From Flavobacteriaceae bacterium (GTDB lineage Bacteria > Bacteroidota > Bacteroidia > Flavobacteriales > Flavobacteriaceae): a DNA stretch of 64,000 nucleotides. A program made the translations under genes and the position numbers. The notes under the pieces were generated by a model. It made no database searches, was not told the DNA's origin, and worked only from the letters and a program-made list of their open reading frames with translations. Every line of letters starts with the position of its first letter. Position 1 is the first letter of the stretch. The DNA lies in assembly GCA_012959395.1 (NCBI GenBank), contig DUDG01000018.1, positions 1 through 64,000 on the forward strand, given 5' to 3'. Positions 43,132 to 51,419 of the stretch are shown here, one piece after another.

Positions 43132-43965
43132 ATGAATAATATAATACCAAATCCTATTAAATTAACTGATACTGAAATTACAAATAAAGTTACACTATTC
43201 TATTTATTTAAGTTTTCAAAAACAGTTGAAACCTCGAAAATAATCAAACAAGAATTTGATAATCAAAACATAAAATGTTTACACTGGTTTAATTGTCAAT
43301 ACAACTTCATTGGTGAAGATGATTTCTGGACTAATTCTGCATTATTAGAGTTTGAATCAATAGATCACTTAGGTAAAGTATTTATTAAAAAAATTGGTAA
43401 CTCTGATATTCAGGCTTTACAAGTATTTAATCTTACTCCAAAACTTCCTCCAAAAATCATTGTTTATTTATTTAAATTACTTAGACCAATAGGATATTTA
43501 TTAGATTGTTTAATAAAAAATGAAATTGATAATTCAAAATTAAGCAATAGTGGTAGTAAAATTCTACCTAATAAAAAACAAAATAATCGCTTTAAAAACA
43601 ATAATAGCAAAGAAAAAGCTTATATGATTAATCTCTTAAAAGCTTTTGAAATTGCTAAGTATAAAAATAAAAATATTATAAAATCTGGCCGTGAAGCATA
43701 CTATGAAAAATATGGAACTGTTGCTTTTAGAAGTGTTATATTAACAGGAGGTAATTTTACATATGCAGGAAGGTTTATTGGTAGTCCTCTTATTGAATAT
43801 AATGCGCCTAATGACACAAAAGGAAATTGGCAAGCTCTAGGAATAATGGAATACAGTAATCCAAAAAAATTATATTCTTTAGAAAAAATGCCTGGATATA
43901 AAAAGTCTCTAAAACACAGAGATGCAGGACTAGAAAGAACAATTAACATATATTCAATTAAATAA
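43132..43965 (+). CDS. DUF1330-like (dimeric alpha-beta barrel) protein, probably two domains
   Basis: A 277-residue protein. The C-terminal part (about 160-277) has M-I-N-L-L-K-A-F, G-R-E-A-Y-Y-E-K-Y-G, W-Q-A-L-G-I-M-E-Y-S and P-G-Y-K-K-S-L-K-H-R-D-A-G-L-E-R-T. These match DUF1330 ferredoxin-like barrels found near catabolic oxygenases. Residues 1-110 may be a degenerate second barrel. A polar Asn/Lys linker lies between. Such barrels are often small monooxygenases or binding proteins. It opens the second rightward operon and is 3 bases from the next gene. Confidence 0.6.
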   Translation: MNNIIPNPIKLTDTEITNKVTLFYLFKFSKTVETSKIIKQEFDNQNIKCLHWFNCQYNFIGEDDFWTNSALLEFESIDHLGKVFIKKIGNSDIQALQVFNLTPKLPPKIIVYLFKLLRPIGYLLDCLIKNEIDNSKLSNSGSKILPNKKQNNRFKNNNSKEKAYMINLLKAFEIAKYKNKNIIKSGREAYYEKYGTVAFRSVILTGGNFTYAGRFIGSPLIEYNAPNDTKGNWQALGIMEYSNPKKLYSLEKMPGYKKSLKHRDAGLERTINIYSIK

Positions 43966-43968
43966 TTA

Positions 43969-44934
43969 ATGGGGAAAAATACCAAAACATTTTTAAAAGA
44001 CACTGGAGCATCAATACCAGTTGTTTGTGGTCCAATGTATCCTGGTTCCAATCCAGAATTAATTGCAGCTGTTTCGGAAGCAGGTGGTTTTGGTGTAGTT
44101 CAACCACTTTCTTTGACTTCTTTATATGGTCATGATTTTAGAGAAGGATTACGGTTAATTAAAAGTTTAACAGACAAACCATTTGGAGTCAATTTCACAA
44201 TTTTTGGCGGAGGAAATAAAAAATACCATGACAATAATAAAAAATGGATGGATATTTCAATTGAAGAAGGAGTTAAATTCTTTTTAACTTCACTTGGAAA
44301 ACCAACAGAAATAGTTAAAATTGCTAAAAAAAATGATATTAAGGTATATCACGATGTTCCAAATAAAAAAGTAGCATTAGCCATGGTTGATTGTGGAGTT
44401 GATGGATTAAATTGTATTAACTGGAGAGCTGGAGGACAAACTGGAATTTACTCAGCTGAAAAGTTTATGGAAGACTTAAAGGATATTAAAATCCCTCTAA
44501 TTTGTGCTGGAGGAATTGGAAATGAAAATGATTATAAAAAAGCATTAGAAATGGGATATTCGGGAGTTCAGCTTGGTACAAGATTTTTAGCTTCAAAAGA
44601 ATGCATTGTAACAAAAAGCTATAAAAATGCTATTGTTAATTCAGAAGAAAAAGATATTGTTTGGACTAATAAAATTGCTGGAAACAATTCTTCTGTTATT
44701 AAAACAAAAGACATCATGCGTGGAGGTCTTAGAACTGGCCCAATAATTAATTTTATGCTCAGAAGACCAAAGCTTAAAAAATACGCTAGAATGTATTTAA
44801 TGAGTAAAGGCTTAAAAAGTTACAGTAAGACTGCATTTGATGATTCCGTTCAATTCTGGCAAGCTGGAAAAGGAGTTGGAGGAATTAAATCAATTGAAAG
44901 TTGTGCTGACATATTAAAAAATTATAAAATTTAA
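43969..44934 (+). CDS. Nitronate monooxygenase-family flavoprotein, second copy
   Basis: A 321-residue NMO-type TIM barrel with V-C-G-P-M-Y-P-G-S-N-P-E, G-G-F-G-V-V-Q, W-R-A-G-G-Q-T-G and A-G-G-I-G-N-E-N. Y-S-G-V-Q-L-G-T-R-F follows. It is distinct in sequence from the paralogue at 27535. It has G-Q-T-G where the other has G-G-H-G-G, so the catalytic histidine typical of nitronate monooxygenases is absent here. An enoyl reductase or other FMN role is possible. It is 2 bases from the sulfatase gene. Confidence 0.82.
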   Translation: MGKNTKTFLKDTGASIPVVCGPMYPGSNPELIAAVSEAGGFGVVQPLSLTSLYGHDFREGLRLIKSLTDKPFGVNFTIFGGGNKKYHDNNKKWMDISIEEGVKFFLTSLGKPTEIVKIAKKNDIKVYHDVPNKKVALAMVDCGVDGLNCINWRAGGQTGIYSAEKFMEDLKDIKIPLICAGGIGNENDYKKALEMGYSGVQLGTRFLASKECIVTKSYKNAIVNSEEKDIVWTNKIAGNNSSVIKTKDIMRGGLRTGPIINFMLRRPKLKKYARMYLMSKGLKSYSKTAFDDSVQFWQAGKGVGGIKSIESCADILKNYKI

Positions 44935-44936
44935 AG

Positions 44937-46580
44937 ATGAAGAAAATAAGTATAAAAATCTTTTTAGGTTTTTTATTCATTGCAATGGTATTTGCAATAT
45001 GGTTTTCACAAAACTGGTACAAAATACCAAAATATATAGGTGATTGGAAAAATCCAACAGGTAAAAATGTAACAATAAATTGGGAAAAGGGTCCAGAAAC
45101 AAGAGTCAGTTCTAAACCAAACGTTATAGTTATTTTAGTTGATGATTTAGGGTTTAATCAAATAAGTGCTTATGGAGGTGGCATGTCTAATGGAAATTTC
45201 AAAACACCAAACATAGATCAGTTAGCTAAGGATGGAGTATTATGCACTAATGGTTACTCTTCTAGTGCGATTTGCTCTCCATCAAGAGCATCTTTGTTAA
45301 CTGGGAAATTTCCTACTCGTTTTGGTTTTGAATTTACTCCTACAACTTCTTCATTTATGAAAGGAATTAAAGCTTTTGGTAAAAAGGAAATTGTTGAAGG
45401 TATATATCATAAAGAATCTGAAAGTGATATGATTGAAATTAAAGATATGGGACTTCCTCAATCAGAGTTAACCATAGCTGAGGTTTTAAAACCTCAAGGT
45501 TATCATAATATACATATTGGAAAATGGCATTTGGGTCATTCAGAAAAATTTTTACCTAGAAAACATGGATTTGACGAAAGCTTAAGAATGGATCAAGGCT
45601 CATTATTTTTGCCTGAAGACGATCCAAATATTATTAATGCCAAAATAGATTTTGATCCCGTTGACAAGTTACTTTGGGGAAATCTCCCATATGCTGTTAA
45701 TTTTAATGAAGGTCCAAGAATGAATCCTGATGGTCATCTTACCGACTACCTTACTAATGAAGCTGTAAAAGCGATAGATGCTAATAAAAATAGATCATTT
45801 TTTATGTATTTAGCTTATTGGGCAGTTCATAGTCCATTACAAGCAAAAAAAGATGACTATGAAAAATTATCTTTTATTAAAAACCACAAAGAAAGAGTTC
45901 TAGCCTCTATGGTTTTAACTGTTGATAGAGGTGTTGGAAAAATAAGAAAAGCTCTAAAAGATAATGGAATTGATCAAAATACAATTATAATATTTACAAG
46001 TGATAATGGAGCGCCAGGATACATTGGGTTACCTGACTTAAACAAACCATATAGAGGATGGAAATTGACTCATTTTGAAGGAGGAGTACATATTCCTTTC
46101 ATAGTTAGCTATCCTAATAAAATTACTGCTGGTCAAATTTACAATGGTAGAGTTTCTAATATGGATATTTTCTCTACATTTTCAGAAATAGCTGGATTAA
46201 AGCCAACAAACGATATAGAAATTGATGGAGTTAATATTTTACCTTATTTAACTGGAGAAATACAAGGTGAACCTGATAGAATTCTTTTTTCAAAATCAGG
46301 AAGTCTTTCGTTTTTAATAAAAGAAGGATGGAAATTACAAATTGACTTTATTCAAAACAAAAAATGGCTCTTTAACTTAAACAATGACCCTAATGAAAAA
46401 ATAAATTTAGCATCAATTAATTTAGAAAAGTTAAAAGAACTTGAAGAACTTTTAAATTCAAAAATTAAAGAGCAAGCTAAACCGATTTGGCCAAGCCTTT
46501 TAAGCTGGCCAATATTTATTGATAAAACATTAAATCAAAAAAAGAGTAATTTGGATGAGTATACTTATTGGCCTAATTAA
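44937..46580 (+). CDS. Sulfatase with N-terminal membrane anchor
   Basis: A 547-residue arylsulfatase-type enzyme. One membrane segment lies at residues 7-24, then V-I-V-I-L-V-D-D-L-G-F near 62. The formylglycine site is C-S-P-S-R (Cys113), followed by A-S-L-L-T-G. G-K-W-H-L-G-H near 195 and F-T-S-D-N-G-A-P-G near 350 complete the active site. Sits between the second NMO-like gene and an SDR, in one operon with only 2-12 base gaps. The anchor places it on the outer face of the inner membrane. Confidence 0.88.
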   Translation: MKKISIKIFLGFLFIAMVFAIWFSQNWYKIPKYIGDWKNPTGKNVTINWEKGPETRVSSKPNVIVILVDDLGFNQISAYGGGMSNGNFKTPNIDQLAKDGVLCTNGYSSSAICSPSRASLLTGKFPTRFGFEFTPTTSSFMKGIKAFGKKEIVEGIYHKESESDMIEIKDMGLPQSELTIAEVLKPQGYHNIHIGKWHLGHSEKFLPRKHGFDESLRMDQGSLFLPEDDPNIINAKIDFDPVDKLLWGNLPYAVNFNEGPRMNPDGHLTDYLTNEAVKAIDANKNRSFFMYLAYWAVHSPLQAKKDDYEKLSFIKNHKERVLASMVLTVDRGVGKIRKALKDNGIDQNTIIIFTSDNGAPGYIGLPDLNKPYRGWKLTHFEGGVHIPFIVSYPNKITAGQIYNGRVSNMDIFSTFSEIAGLKPTNDIEIDGVNILPYLTGEIQGEPDRILFSKSGSLSFLIKEGWKLQIDFIQNKKWLFNLNNDPNEKINLASINLEKLKELEELLNSKIKEQAKPIWPSLLSWPIFIDKTLNQKKSNLDEYTYWPN

Positions 46581-46592
46581 AAAAACATATTT

Positions 46593-47378
46593 ATGATTAA
46601 AGAAAAATTTTATTTAAAAAACAAAATTGCTATTATAACTGGATCTTCCAAAGGAATTGGCAAAGCAATGGCAAGAGGACTTGCTGAATTTGGAGCAACT
46701 GTTGTTGTTAGTAGCAGAAAACAAGAAGCCGTAGACCAAGTAGCAGAGGAGTTTACAAAGCTTGGTTTTTCAGCAACTGGAATTGAATGTCATGTAGCTA
46801 AAAAAGAAGATAGAATAAAATTAGTTGAAAAAGTTCTAAAAGAATATGGTCGTATTGATATCCTTATTAATAACGCAGGTACTAACCCTTATTTTGGACC
46901 AATAAGTAAAATGCCTGAAAATTTGTATCAAAAGACAATGGATATCAATGTTAATTCCGCCATTGAACTAAGTAATTTAGTTTATCCTCACATGAAAAAT
47001 CAAGGTGGAGGAAGCATTATACATATCAGTTCTATTGAAGGATTACACCCATCTCCTTTTATGGCGGCTTACAACATTAGTAAAACAGCACTTATAATGG
47101 CAGGAAAAAATCAATCTATTGAATGGGGAAGACACAACATAAGAGTAAACATGATTTGCCCTGGATATGTGAAAACAAAATTAAGTGCCGCTCTACTTGA
47201 GAATGAAGTTTCTAAAAATGGTTTTTTAAAAAACGTATCTTTAGGGAGAGGATCAACTCCAGATGAAATGGCTGGATTAGCTGTGTTTTTGGCATCAGAT
47301 GCAAGCTCATATATGACAGGTACTTCAATAGTTAATGATGGAGGTTTAATGAATGCTCCTTTAATTCCAATGCAATAA
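46593..47378 (+). CDS. Short-chain dehydrogenase/reductase
   Basis: A 261-residue classical SDR: T-G-S-S-K-G-I-G (residues 16-23), N-N-A-G near 95, I-S-S-I-E-G for the serine, and Y-N-I-S-K near 160 (Tyr and Lys). Ends with the usual G-T-S-I-V-N-D-G-G. It resembles DHRS4-type and secondary-alcohol dehydrogenases. It could oxidise a ring or side-chain alcohol freed by the sulfatase encoded just upstream; this is inference from gene order. Confidence 0.86.
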   Translation: MIKEKFYLKNKIAIITGSSKGIGKAMARGLAEFGATVVVSSRKQEAVDQVAEEFTKLGFSATGIECHVAKKEDRIKLVEKVLKEYGRIDILINNAGTNPYFGPISKMPENLYQKTMDINVNSAIELSNLVYPHMKNQGGGSIIHISSIEGLHPSPFMAAYNISKTALIMAGKNQSIEWGRHNIRVNMICPGYVKTKLSAALLENEVSKNGFLKNVSLGRGSTPDEMAGLAVFLASDASSYMTGTSIVNDGGLMNAPLIPMQ

Positions 47379-47391
47379 AAATTATAAAAAA

Positions 47392-48600
47392 ATGAATTTC
47401 GAATATCCTCAAAAAACATTAGATCTGATAGAAAAAGTAGATCAATTTATAAAAAAGCATCTTTCCCCTCACGAGCAAAAGGTTTATGAATTTAGCAAAA
47501 ATAATCTTTGGGAAAATTATCCAGAAATGGAAAACTGGAAAGAAATGGCTAAAGAACAAGGTTTATGGAACCTGTTTCTTCCTAAAGGTTACGGTAATTT
47601 AAGTCCAGGGTTAAGTAACCTAGAATATGCTCCTCTAGCTGAAAAAATGGGAAGTCTAAGCTTTGCGTCAGAGGTTTTCAATTGCTCTGCTCCAGATACT
47701 GGAAATATGGAAACCATAGCTAAGTACGGTACAGAAAACCAAAAAGAACAATGGCTAAAGCCAATTATGAATGGTGAAATAAGATCTGCCTTTTTAATGA
47801 CAGAACCAGCAGTTGCTTCTTCTGATGCAACAAATATTCAAACTTCTATCGTTAGAGATGGTGATCATTACGTTATTAATGGAAGAAAATGGTGGTCTTC
47901 TGGAGCTATGAACCCAAATTGTAAAGTATATATTTTAATGGGTAAAACTGATTTTTCAGCTCAAAAACACGCACAACAAAGCATGATTATAGTTCCTGCT
48001 AACACACCAGGTGTTAAAATTTTAAGACCAATGCAAGTTTTTGGAAGTGTTGATTCTCCTGAGGGTCATGCTGAGATTGAGTTAAAAAATGTCAGAGTTC
48101 CAGTTAGCAATATACTTTTAGGTGAAGGCAGAGGTTTTGAAATTGCACAAGGACGATTAGGCCCTGGACGAATTCATCATTGTATGAGACTAATTGGTGC
48201 TGCTCAAAGATCCCTTGATTTGATGTGTAAAAGAACTAATCAAAGAACTGCTTTTGGAAGAAACTTAATTAAGTTTAGTAGTATACGTCAAGAAATTGCA
48301 AAATCAGAATGTGAGGTTCAACAAGCAAGATTACTGACTCTAGCTGCAGCTGACAAAATAGATAAATTTGGTGCTAAAAAAGCTAAGAATCTAATTGCTA
48401 TGATCAAAATTACAGTTCCTCAAATGGCATGTGGTGTTATTGACAGAGCTATTCAAATTCATGGTGGTATGGGCGTAAGTCAAGATACTCCACTAGCTGG
48501 ATTCTATGTGTATGCGAGATGTATTAGATTAGCCGACGGACCAGATGAGGTTCATATGTTTCAATTAGGAAAAAATTTAGCAAAAGAACATGAAGTATAA
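47392..48600 (+). CDS. ACAD11/LvaC-like acyl-CoA dehydrogenase-family protein
   Basis: A 402-residue protein with N-terminal helical domain, F-L-M-T-E-P-A-V-A-S-S-D near residue 140, G-R-K-W-W-S-S-G near 165 and G-P-G-R-I-H-H-C-M-R near 260. It ends L-A-D-G-P-D-E-V-H. The W-W-S-S-G, G-R-I-H-H and D-G-P-D-E-V-H blocks are the marks of the ACAD10/ACAD11/LvaC group, which lacks the normal catalytic glutamate. That group converts a phosphorylated 4-hydroxyacyl-CoA into a 2-enoyl/3-hydroxyacyl-CoA (established for the mammalian and Pseudomonas enzymes). The kinase partner is two genes downstream. Confidence 0.85.
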   Translation: MNFEYPQKTLDLIEKVDQFIKKHLSPHEQKVYEFSKNNLWENYPEMENWKEMAKEQGLWNLFLPKGYGNLSPGLSNLEYAPLAEKMGSLSFASEVFNCSAPDTGNMETIAKYGTENQKEQWLKPIMNGEIRSAFLMTEPAVASSDATNIQTSIVRDGDHYVINGRKWWSSGAMNPNCKVYILMGKTDFSAQKHAQQSMIIVPANTPGVKILRPMQVFGSVDSPEGHAEIELKNVRVPVSNILLGEGRGFEIAQGRLGPGRIHHCMRLIGAAQRSLDLMCKRTNQRTAFGRNLIKFSSIRQEIAKSECEVQQARLLTLAAADKIDKFGAKKAKNLIAMIKITVPQMACGVIDRAIQIHGGMGVSQDTPLAGFYVYARCIRLADGPDEVHMFQLGKNLAKEHEV

Positions 48601-49348
48601 AAATAAAATTGTTTTGATTACAGGAAGTGGGTCTGGTATTGGAAAAGCTGCTGCATTAGCTTTTTCCAAAGAAGGCGGAACAATTATTGTTTCTGATATA
48701 AATGAAATTAATGGCTTAAAGACTGTTTCAGAAATAATTAAAAATAATGGAAAAGCAACTTTTTTTAAGACAGATGTGTCAAATTTCGATATGGTTAAAA
48801 ATCTAATGGATTTCATTATCGAAAAATATGGAAGATTAGATGTTGCTATTAATAATGCAGGAGTCGGAGGAGATTTTGCAAAAATAACTGATATAACTTT
48901 AGAATCATGGGATAAAACTATGTCTGTCAATTCTTCAGGAGTATTTTATTGCATAAAAACTCAGATTCCTTTAATGCTAAAGCAAGGCAAAGGTGTTATT
49001 TTAAATACTTCTTCAATTGCTGGAATCAGAGGGTTACCAAATGCTATTGCTTATTCTGCTAGTAAACATGCCGTTATCGGCATTACTAAAACTGCAGCTA
49101 TGGAATATGCTAAAAATAATATTAGAGTTAATGCTATTTGTCCTGTGTTCACGGTCACACCTATGTTTGACCCTGAAGCAATGGATAAATTAAAAGAGGG
49201 TCTTTCTGAAAGACTAAAAGCAAACGTACCTATGAAACGCTTTGCAAACGTAATGGAACAAGTTAATACTATGTTATGGCTTTGTTCAGATGAGGCGAGT
49301 TTCATAACTGGTCAAGCTATTTCAGTTGATGGAGGACTAACTGCATAG
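48590..49348 (+). CDS. Short-chain dehydrogenase/reductase (LvaD-position)
   Basis: A 252-residue SDR: T-G-S-G-S-G-I-G (residues 9-16), N-N-A-G near 87, N-T-S-S-I-A-G for the serine and Y-S-A-S-K near 150. Overlaps the ACAD11-like gene by 11 bases, so they are coupled. In the Pseudomonas levulinate pathway an SDR reduces a 4-oxoacyl-CoA to the 4-hydroxyacyl-CoA before phosphorylation; this gene could play that part, but the order of genes alone cannot prove it. Confidence 0.83.
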   Translation: MKYKNKIVLITGSGSGIGKAAALAFSKEGGTIIVSDINEINGLKTVSEIIKNNGKATFFKTDVSNFDMVKNLMDFIIEKYGRLDVAINNAGVGGDFAKITDITLESWDKTMSVNSSGVFYCIKTQIPLMLKQGKGVILNTSSIAGIRGLPNAIAYSASKHAVIGITKTAAMEYAKNNIRVNAICPVFTVTPMFDPEAMDKLKEGLSERLKANVPMKRFANVMEQVNTMLWLCSDEASFITGQAISVDGGLTA

Positions 49349-49354
49349 ACATAT

Positions 49355-50416
49355 ATGGTACAAAAAGTAAGAAAAGGCGAAGAATTAAATGAAACCAATC
49401 TTAAGCTTTTTCTAAAAAATAGTAATCTTATTTCTGATATAAAAAGTGATTTAGATGTCCTACAATTTTCAAATGGTTTTTCTAACCTAACTTATCTACT
49501 TATAATTGAAGATAAAGAATATGTCATAAGAAAACCGCCTAAAGGAGCTATGTTTGGTCATGATATGGGCAGAGAGTACAAAGTGCTCAAAGGATTAAAT
49601 CGTGGATTTGATAAAGCTCCAAAAGCTTATGCTTACACTACAGATAATGATGTTATAGGCTCTCCATTTTATATAATGGAAAAAGTAAATGGTGTTATTA
49701 TCACACCCAGAGAGTTGAAAGAAAATACAATTTCAGCAAAAGATTTTTCTGTTATTTCTAAAACATGGTTAGATACTTTAGTTGAGTTACATCAATTAGA
49801 CTATAATAAATTAGGCTTATCAGATTTAGGTAGACCTGAAGGTTACGTAGAAAGACAAGTAAGAAATTGGAGTAAACAATATTTAAAAGCAACTACTGAA
49901 GACGTTAAAGAAGCTAAACTAGTTATGGAATGGTTAAATAATAATCTTCCAACACAATACAAGCATAGTTTAGTGCATAACGACTATAAGTATGATAATG
50001 TGGTGTTTAGTTCAAAATCGTGGAGTAAAATTAATTCGATATTAGATTGGGAAATGTGCACAATTGGAGATCCTTTAATGGACTTAGGAACATCAATTGC
50101 CTACTGGGCCATGTCAACTGATCATATAGGAGTTTTAAAAGCTTTTGATTATCCAACTTCATTAGATGGCAATCCAAGTAGATTAGAAATAATAAAAATG
50201 TATGAACAAAAGACTGGAGAGCCAGTTAACAATCTAGTATTCTATTACGTCTTTGGTTTGTTTAAAATTGCAGTAATTGTTCAACAAATATTTTACAGGT
50301 ATAGCAAAGGTTTAACTACAAATGAAAAATTTAAAAATTTAGATCAAGTGGCTAAAACATTTTGTAAAATAGGTTGGCAATCAATTCAAAAAAATAAAAT
50401 AGAAAATCTTTTTTAA
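49355..50416 (+). CDS. Aminoglycoside-phosphotransferase-fold kinase (ACAD10/11-N / LvaA-like)
   Basis: A 353-residue kinase-fold protein. It shows the N-lobe F-S-N-L-T-Y-L and V-I-R-K-P-P, the catalytic loop S-L-V-H-N-D-Y-K-Y-D-N near residue 207 (Asp and Asn) and the metal-binding D-W-E-M-C-T-I-G-D-P near 230. This is the subgroup fused to ACAD in human ACAD10/11 and separate as LvaA in bacteria. It would phosphorylate the 4-hydroxyl group of an acyl-CoA. The gene order SDR-kinase-phosphatase is tight (6 and 1 bases). Confidence 0.85.
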   Translation: MVQKVRKGEELNETNLKLFLKNSNLISDIKSDLDVLQFSNGFSNLTYLLIIEDKEYVIRKPPKGAMFGHDMGREYKVLKGLNRGFDKAPKAYAYTTDNDVIGSPFYIMEKVNGVIITPRELKENTISAKDFSVISKTWLDTLVELHQLDYNKLGLSDLGRPEGYVERQVRNWSKQYLKATTEDVKEAKLVMEWLNNNLPTQYKHSLVHNDYKYDNVVFSSKSWSKINSILDWEMCTIGDPLMDLGTSIAYWAMSTDHIGVLKAFDYPTSLDGNPSRLEIIKMYEQKTGEPVNNLVFYYVFGLFKIAVIVQQIFYRYSKGLTTNEKFKNLDQVAKTFCKIGWQSIQKNKIENLF

Positions 50417-50417
50417 A

Positions 50418-51131
50418 ATGAGTAAAATATATTGTTTTAGGCATGCACAAGCGTCTATAGGTAGTGATAATTATGATCAATTATCTAAAAAAGGTGAGTT
50501 TCAAGCATTACAACTTGGTATTTACTTATGTGAAAAAAAAATAAAGTTTGACAAAATTTATGTAGGAGCTTTAAGAAGACAACAACACACTTATGAAATT
50601 GTAGCTAAGCAGTACAAGAAAAATGGTTTAAACATACCAAACCCGATAATACTTGAAGGATTAAATGAACATCAAGCAACTGAAGCAATGAAATCAGAAT
50701 TGCCAAAAATGCTTAAAAATGATTCATTTCTAAAAAACTTATGGGAAGAAACTGAAAATAATCCAAAAAAAAGAATTTCAAACTTCATGTTAGGATTTAA
50801 ATATTTTTTACATAAATGGGTTAATAATGAGATAACTGTAAATGGAATAATTCCATGGACTGTCTTTAGAACCAATGTTAAAAATGCTTTAAAAACTATA
50901 TTAAATCAAACTCAAAAAAGTGAACAGATTGCTGTTTTTTCATCAGGGGGAACAATTAGTTCCATAGTTGGAGAGTCATTAGAAATTTCTAAAGAAAATA
51001 TAATAGCTGATTTAAATTTTTCTATAAGAAATACATCATTCACTACTTTTCTTTATTCAAATAATGAATTCAACTTATTGTCTTTTAATGAGTTACCTCA
51101 TTTAAAAGAGGATATGATTACATTTGTTTAA
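50418..51131 (+). CDS. Histidine-phosphatase (phosphoglycerate-mutase-like) family protein
   Basis: A 237-residue protein with the R-H-A-Q-A-S phosphohistidine motif at residues 8-13, then D-Q-L-S-K-K-G-E and I-Y-V-G-A-L-R-R-Q-Q-H-T near 57, and I-A-V-F-S-S-G-G-T-I-S near 170. The second catalytic histidine is replaced by Ser-Gly-Gly, as in several such partner proteins. Genes of this family often accompany the APH-like kinase and ACAD11-like genes. It may remove phosphate from stray intermediates. Confidence 0.8.
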   Translation: MSKIYCFRHAQASIGSDNYDQLSKKGEFQALQLGIYLCEKKIKFDKIYVGALRRQQHTYEIVAKQYKKNGLNIPNPIILEGLNEHQATEAMKSELPKMLKNDSFLKNLWEETENNPKKRISNFMLGFKYFLHKWVNNEITVNGIIPWTVFRTNVKNALKTILNQTQKSEQIAVFSSGGTISSIVGESLEISKENIIADLNFSIRNTSFTTFLYSNNEFNLLSFNELPHLKEDMITFV

Positions 51132-51369
51132 TGCTTTAGTTGAAAAAGTCAATAATTCAATAAATATGAGAAAAGATTTAAAAGAATTTTACGAAAGAAA
51201 AGAATTTTTAAAAGATGAAAACAGAGAAGAAACAGTAAAAAAAAGACATGACAAAGGTTTAAGAACTGCTAGAGAAAATATCGAAGACTTGTGTGATGAA
51301 AATTCATTTAAAGAAATTGGATCTTTAATTATTGCAGGACAAAAAATAGATTTACACAAGAATAATTAA
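51124..51369 (+). pseudogene. N-terminal remnant of an acyl-CoA carboxylase carboxyltransferase
   Basis: An 81-codon frame that starts within the end of the phosphatase gene. It contains R-K-D-L-K-E-F, then K-K-R-H-D-K-G-L-R-T-A-R-E-N-I-E-D-L-C-D and S-F-K-E-I-G-S-L-I-I-A-G-Q. This is the N-terminus of carboxyltransferases in fused or stand-alone acyl-CoA carboxylases (consensus K-R-H-x-K-G-R-R-T-A-R-E-N-I-x-D-L-x-D). The remaining several hundred residues are missing, so the protein cannot work. It ends the catabolic island. A doubled GGTACAC motif lies 20-40 bases downstream. Confidence 0.7.
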
Positions 51370-51419
51370 TTAAAAAAACTCTTTAAATATTGGTACACTT
51401 TTAGGTACACAAAACTTTA

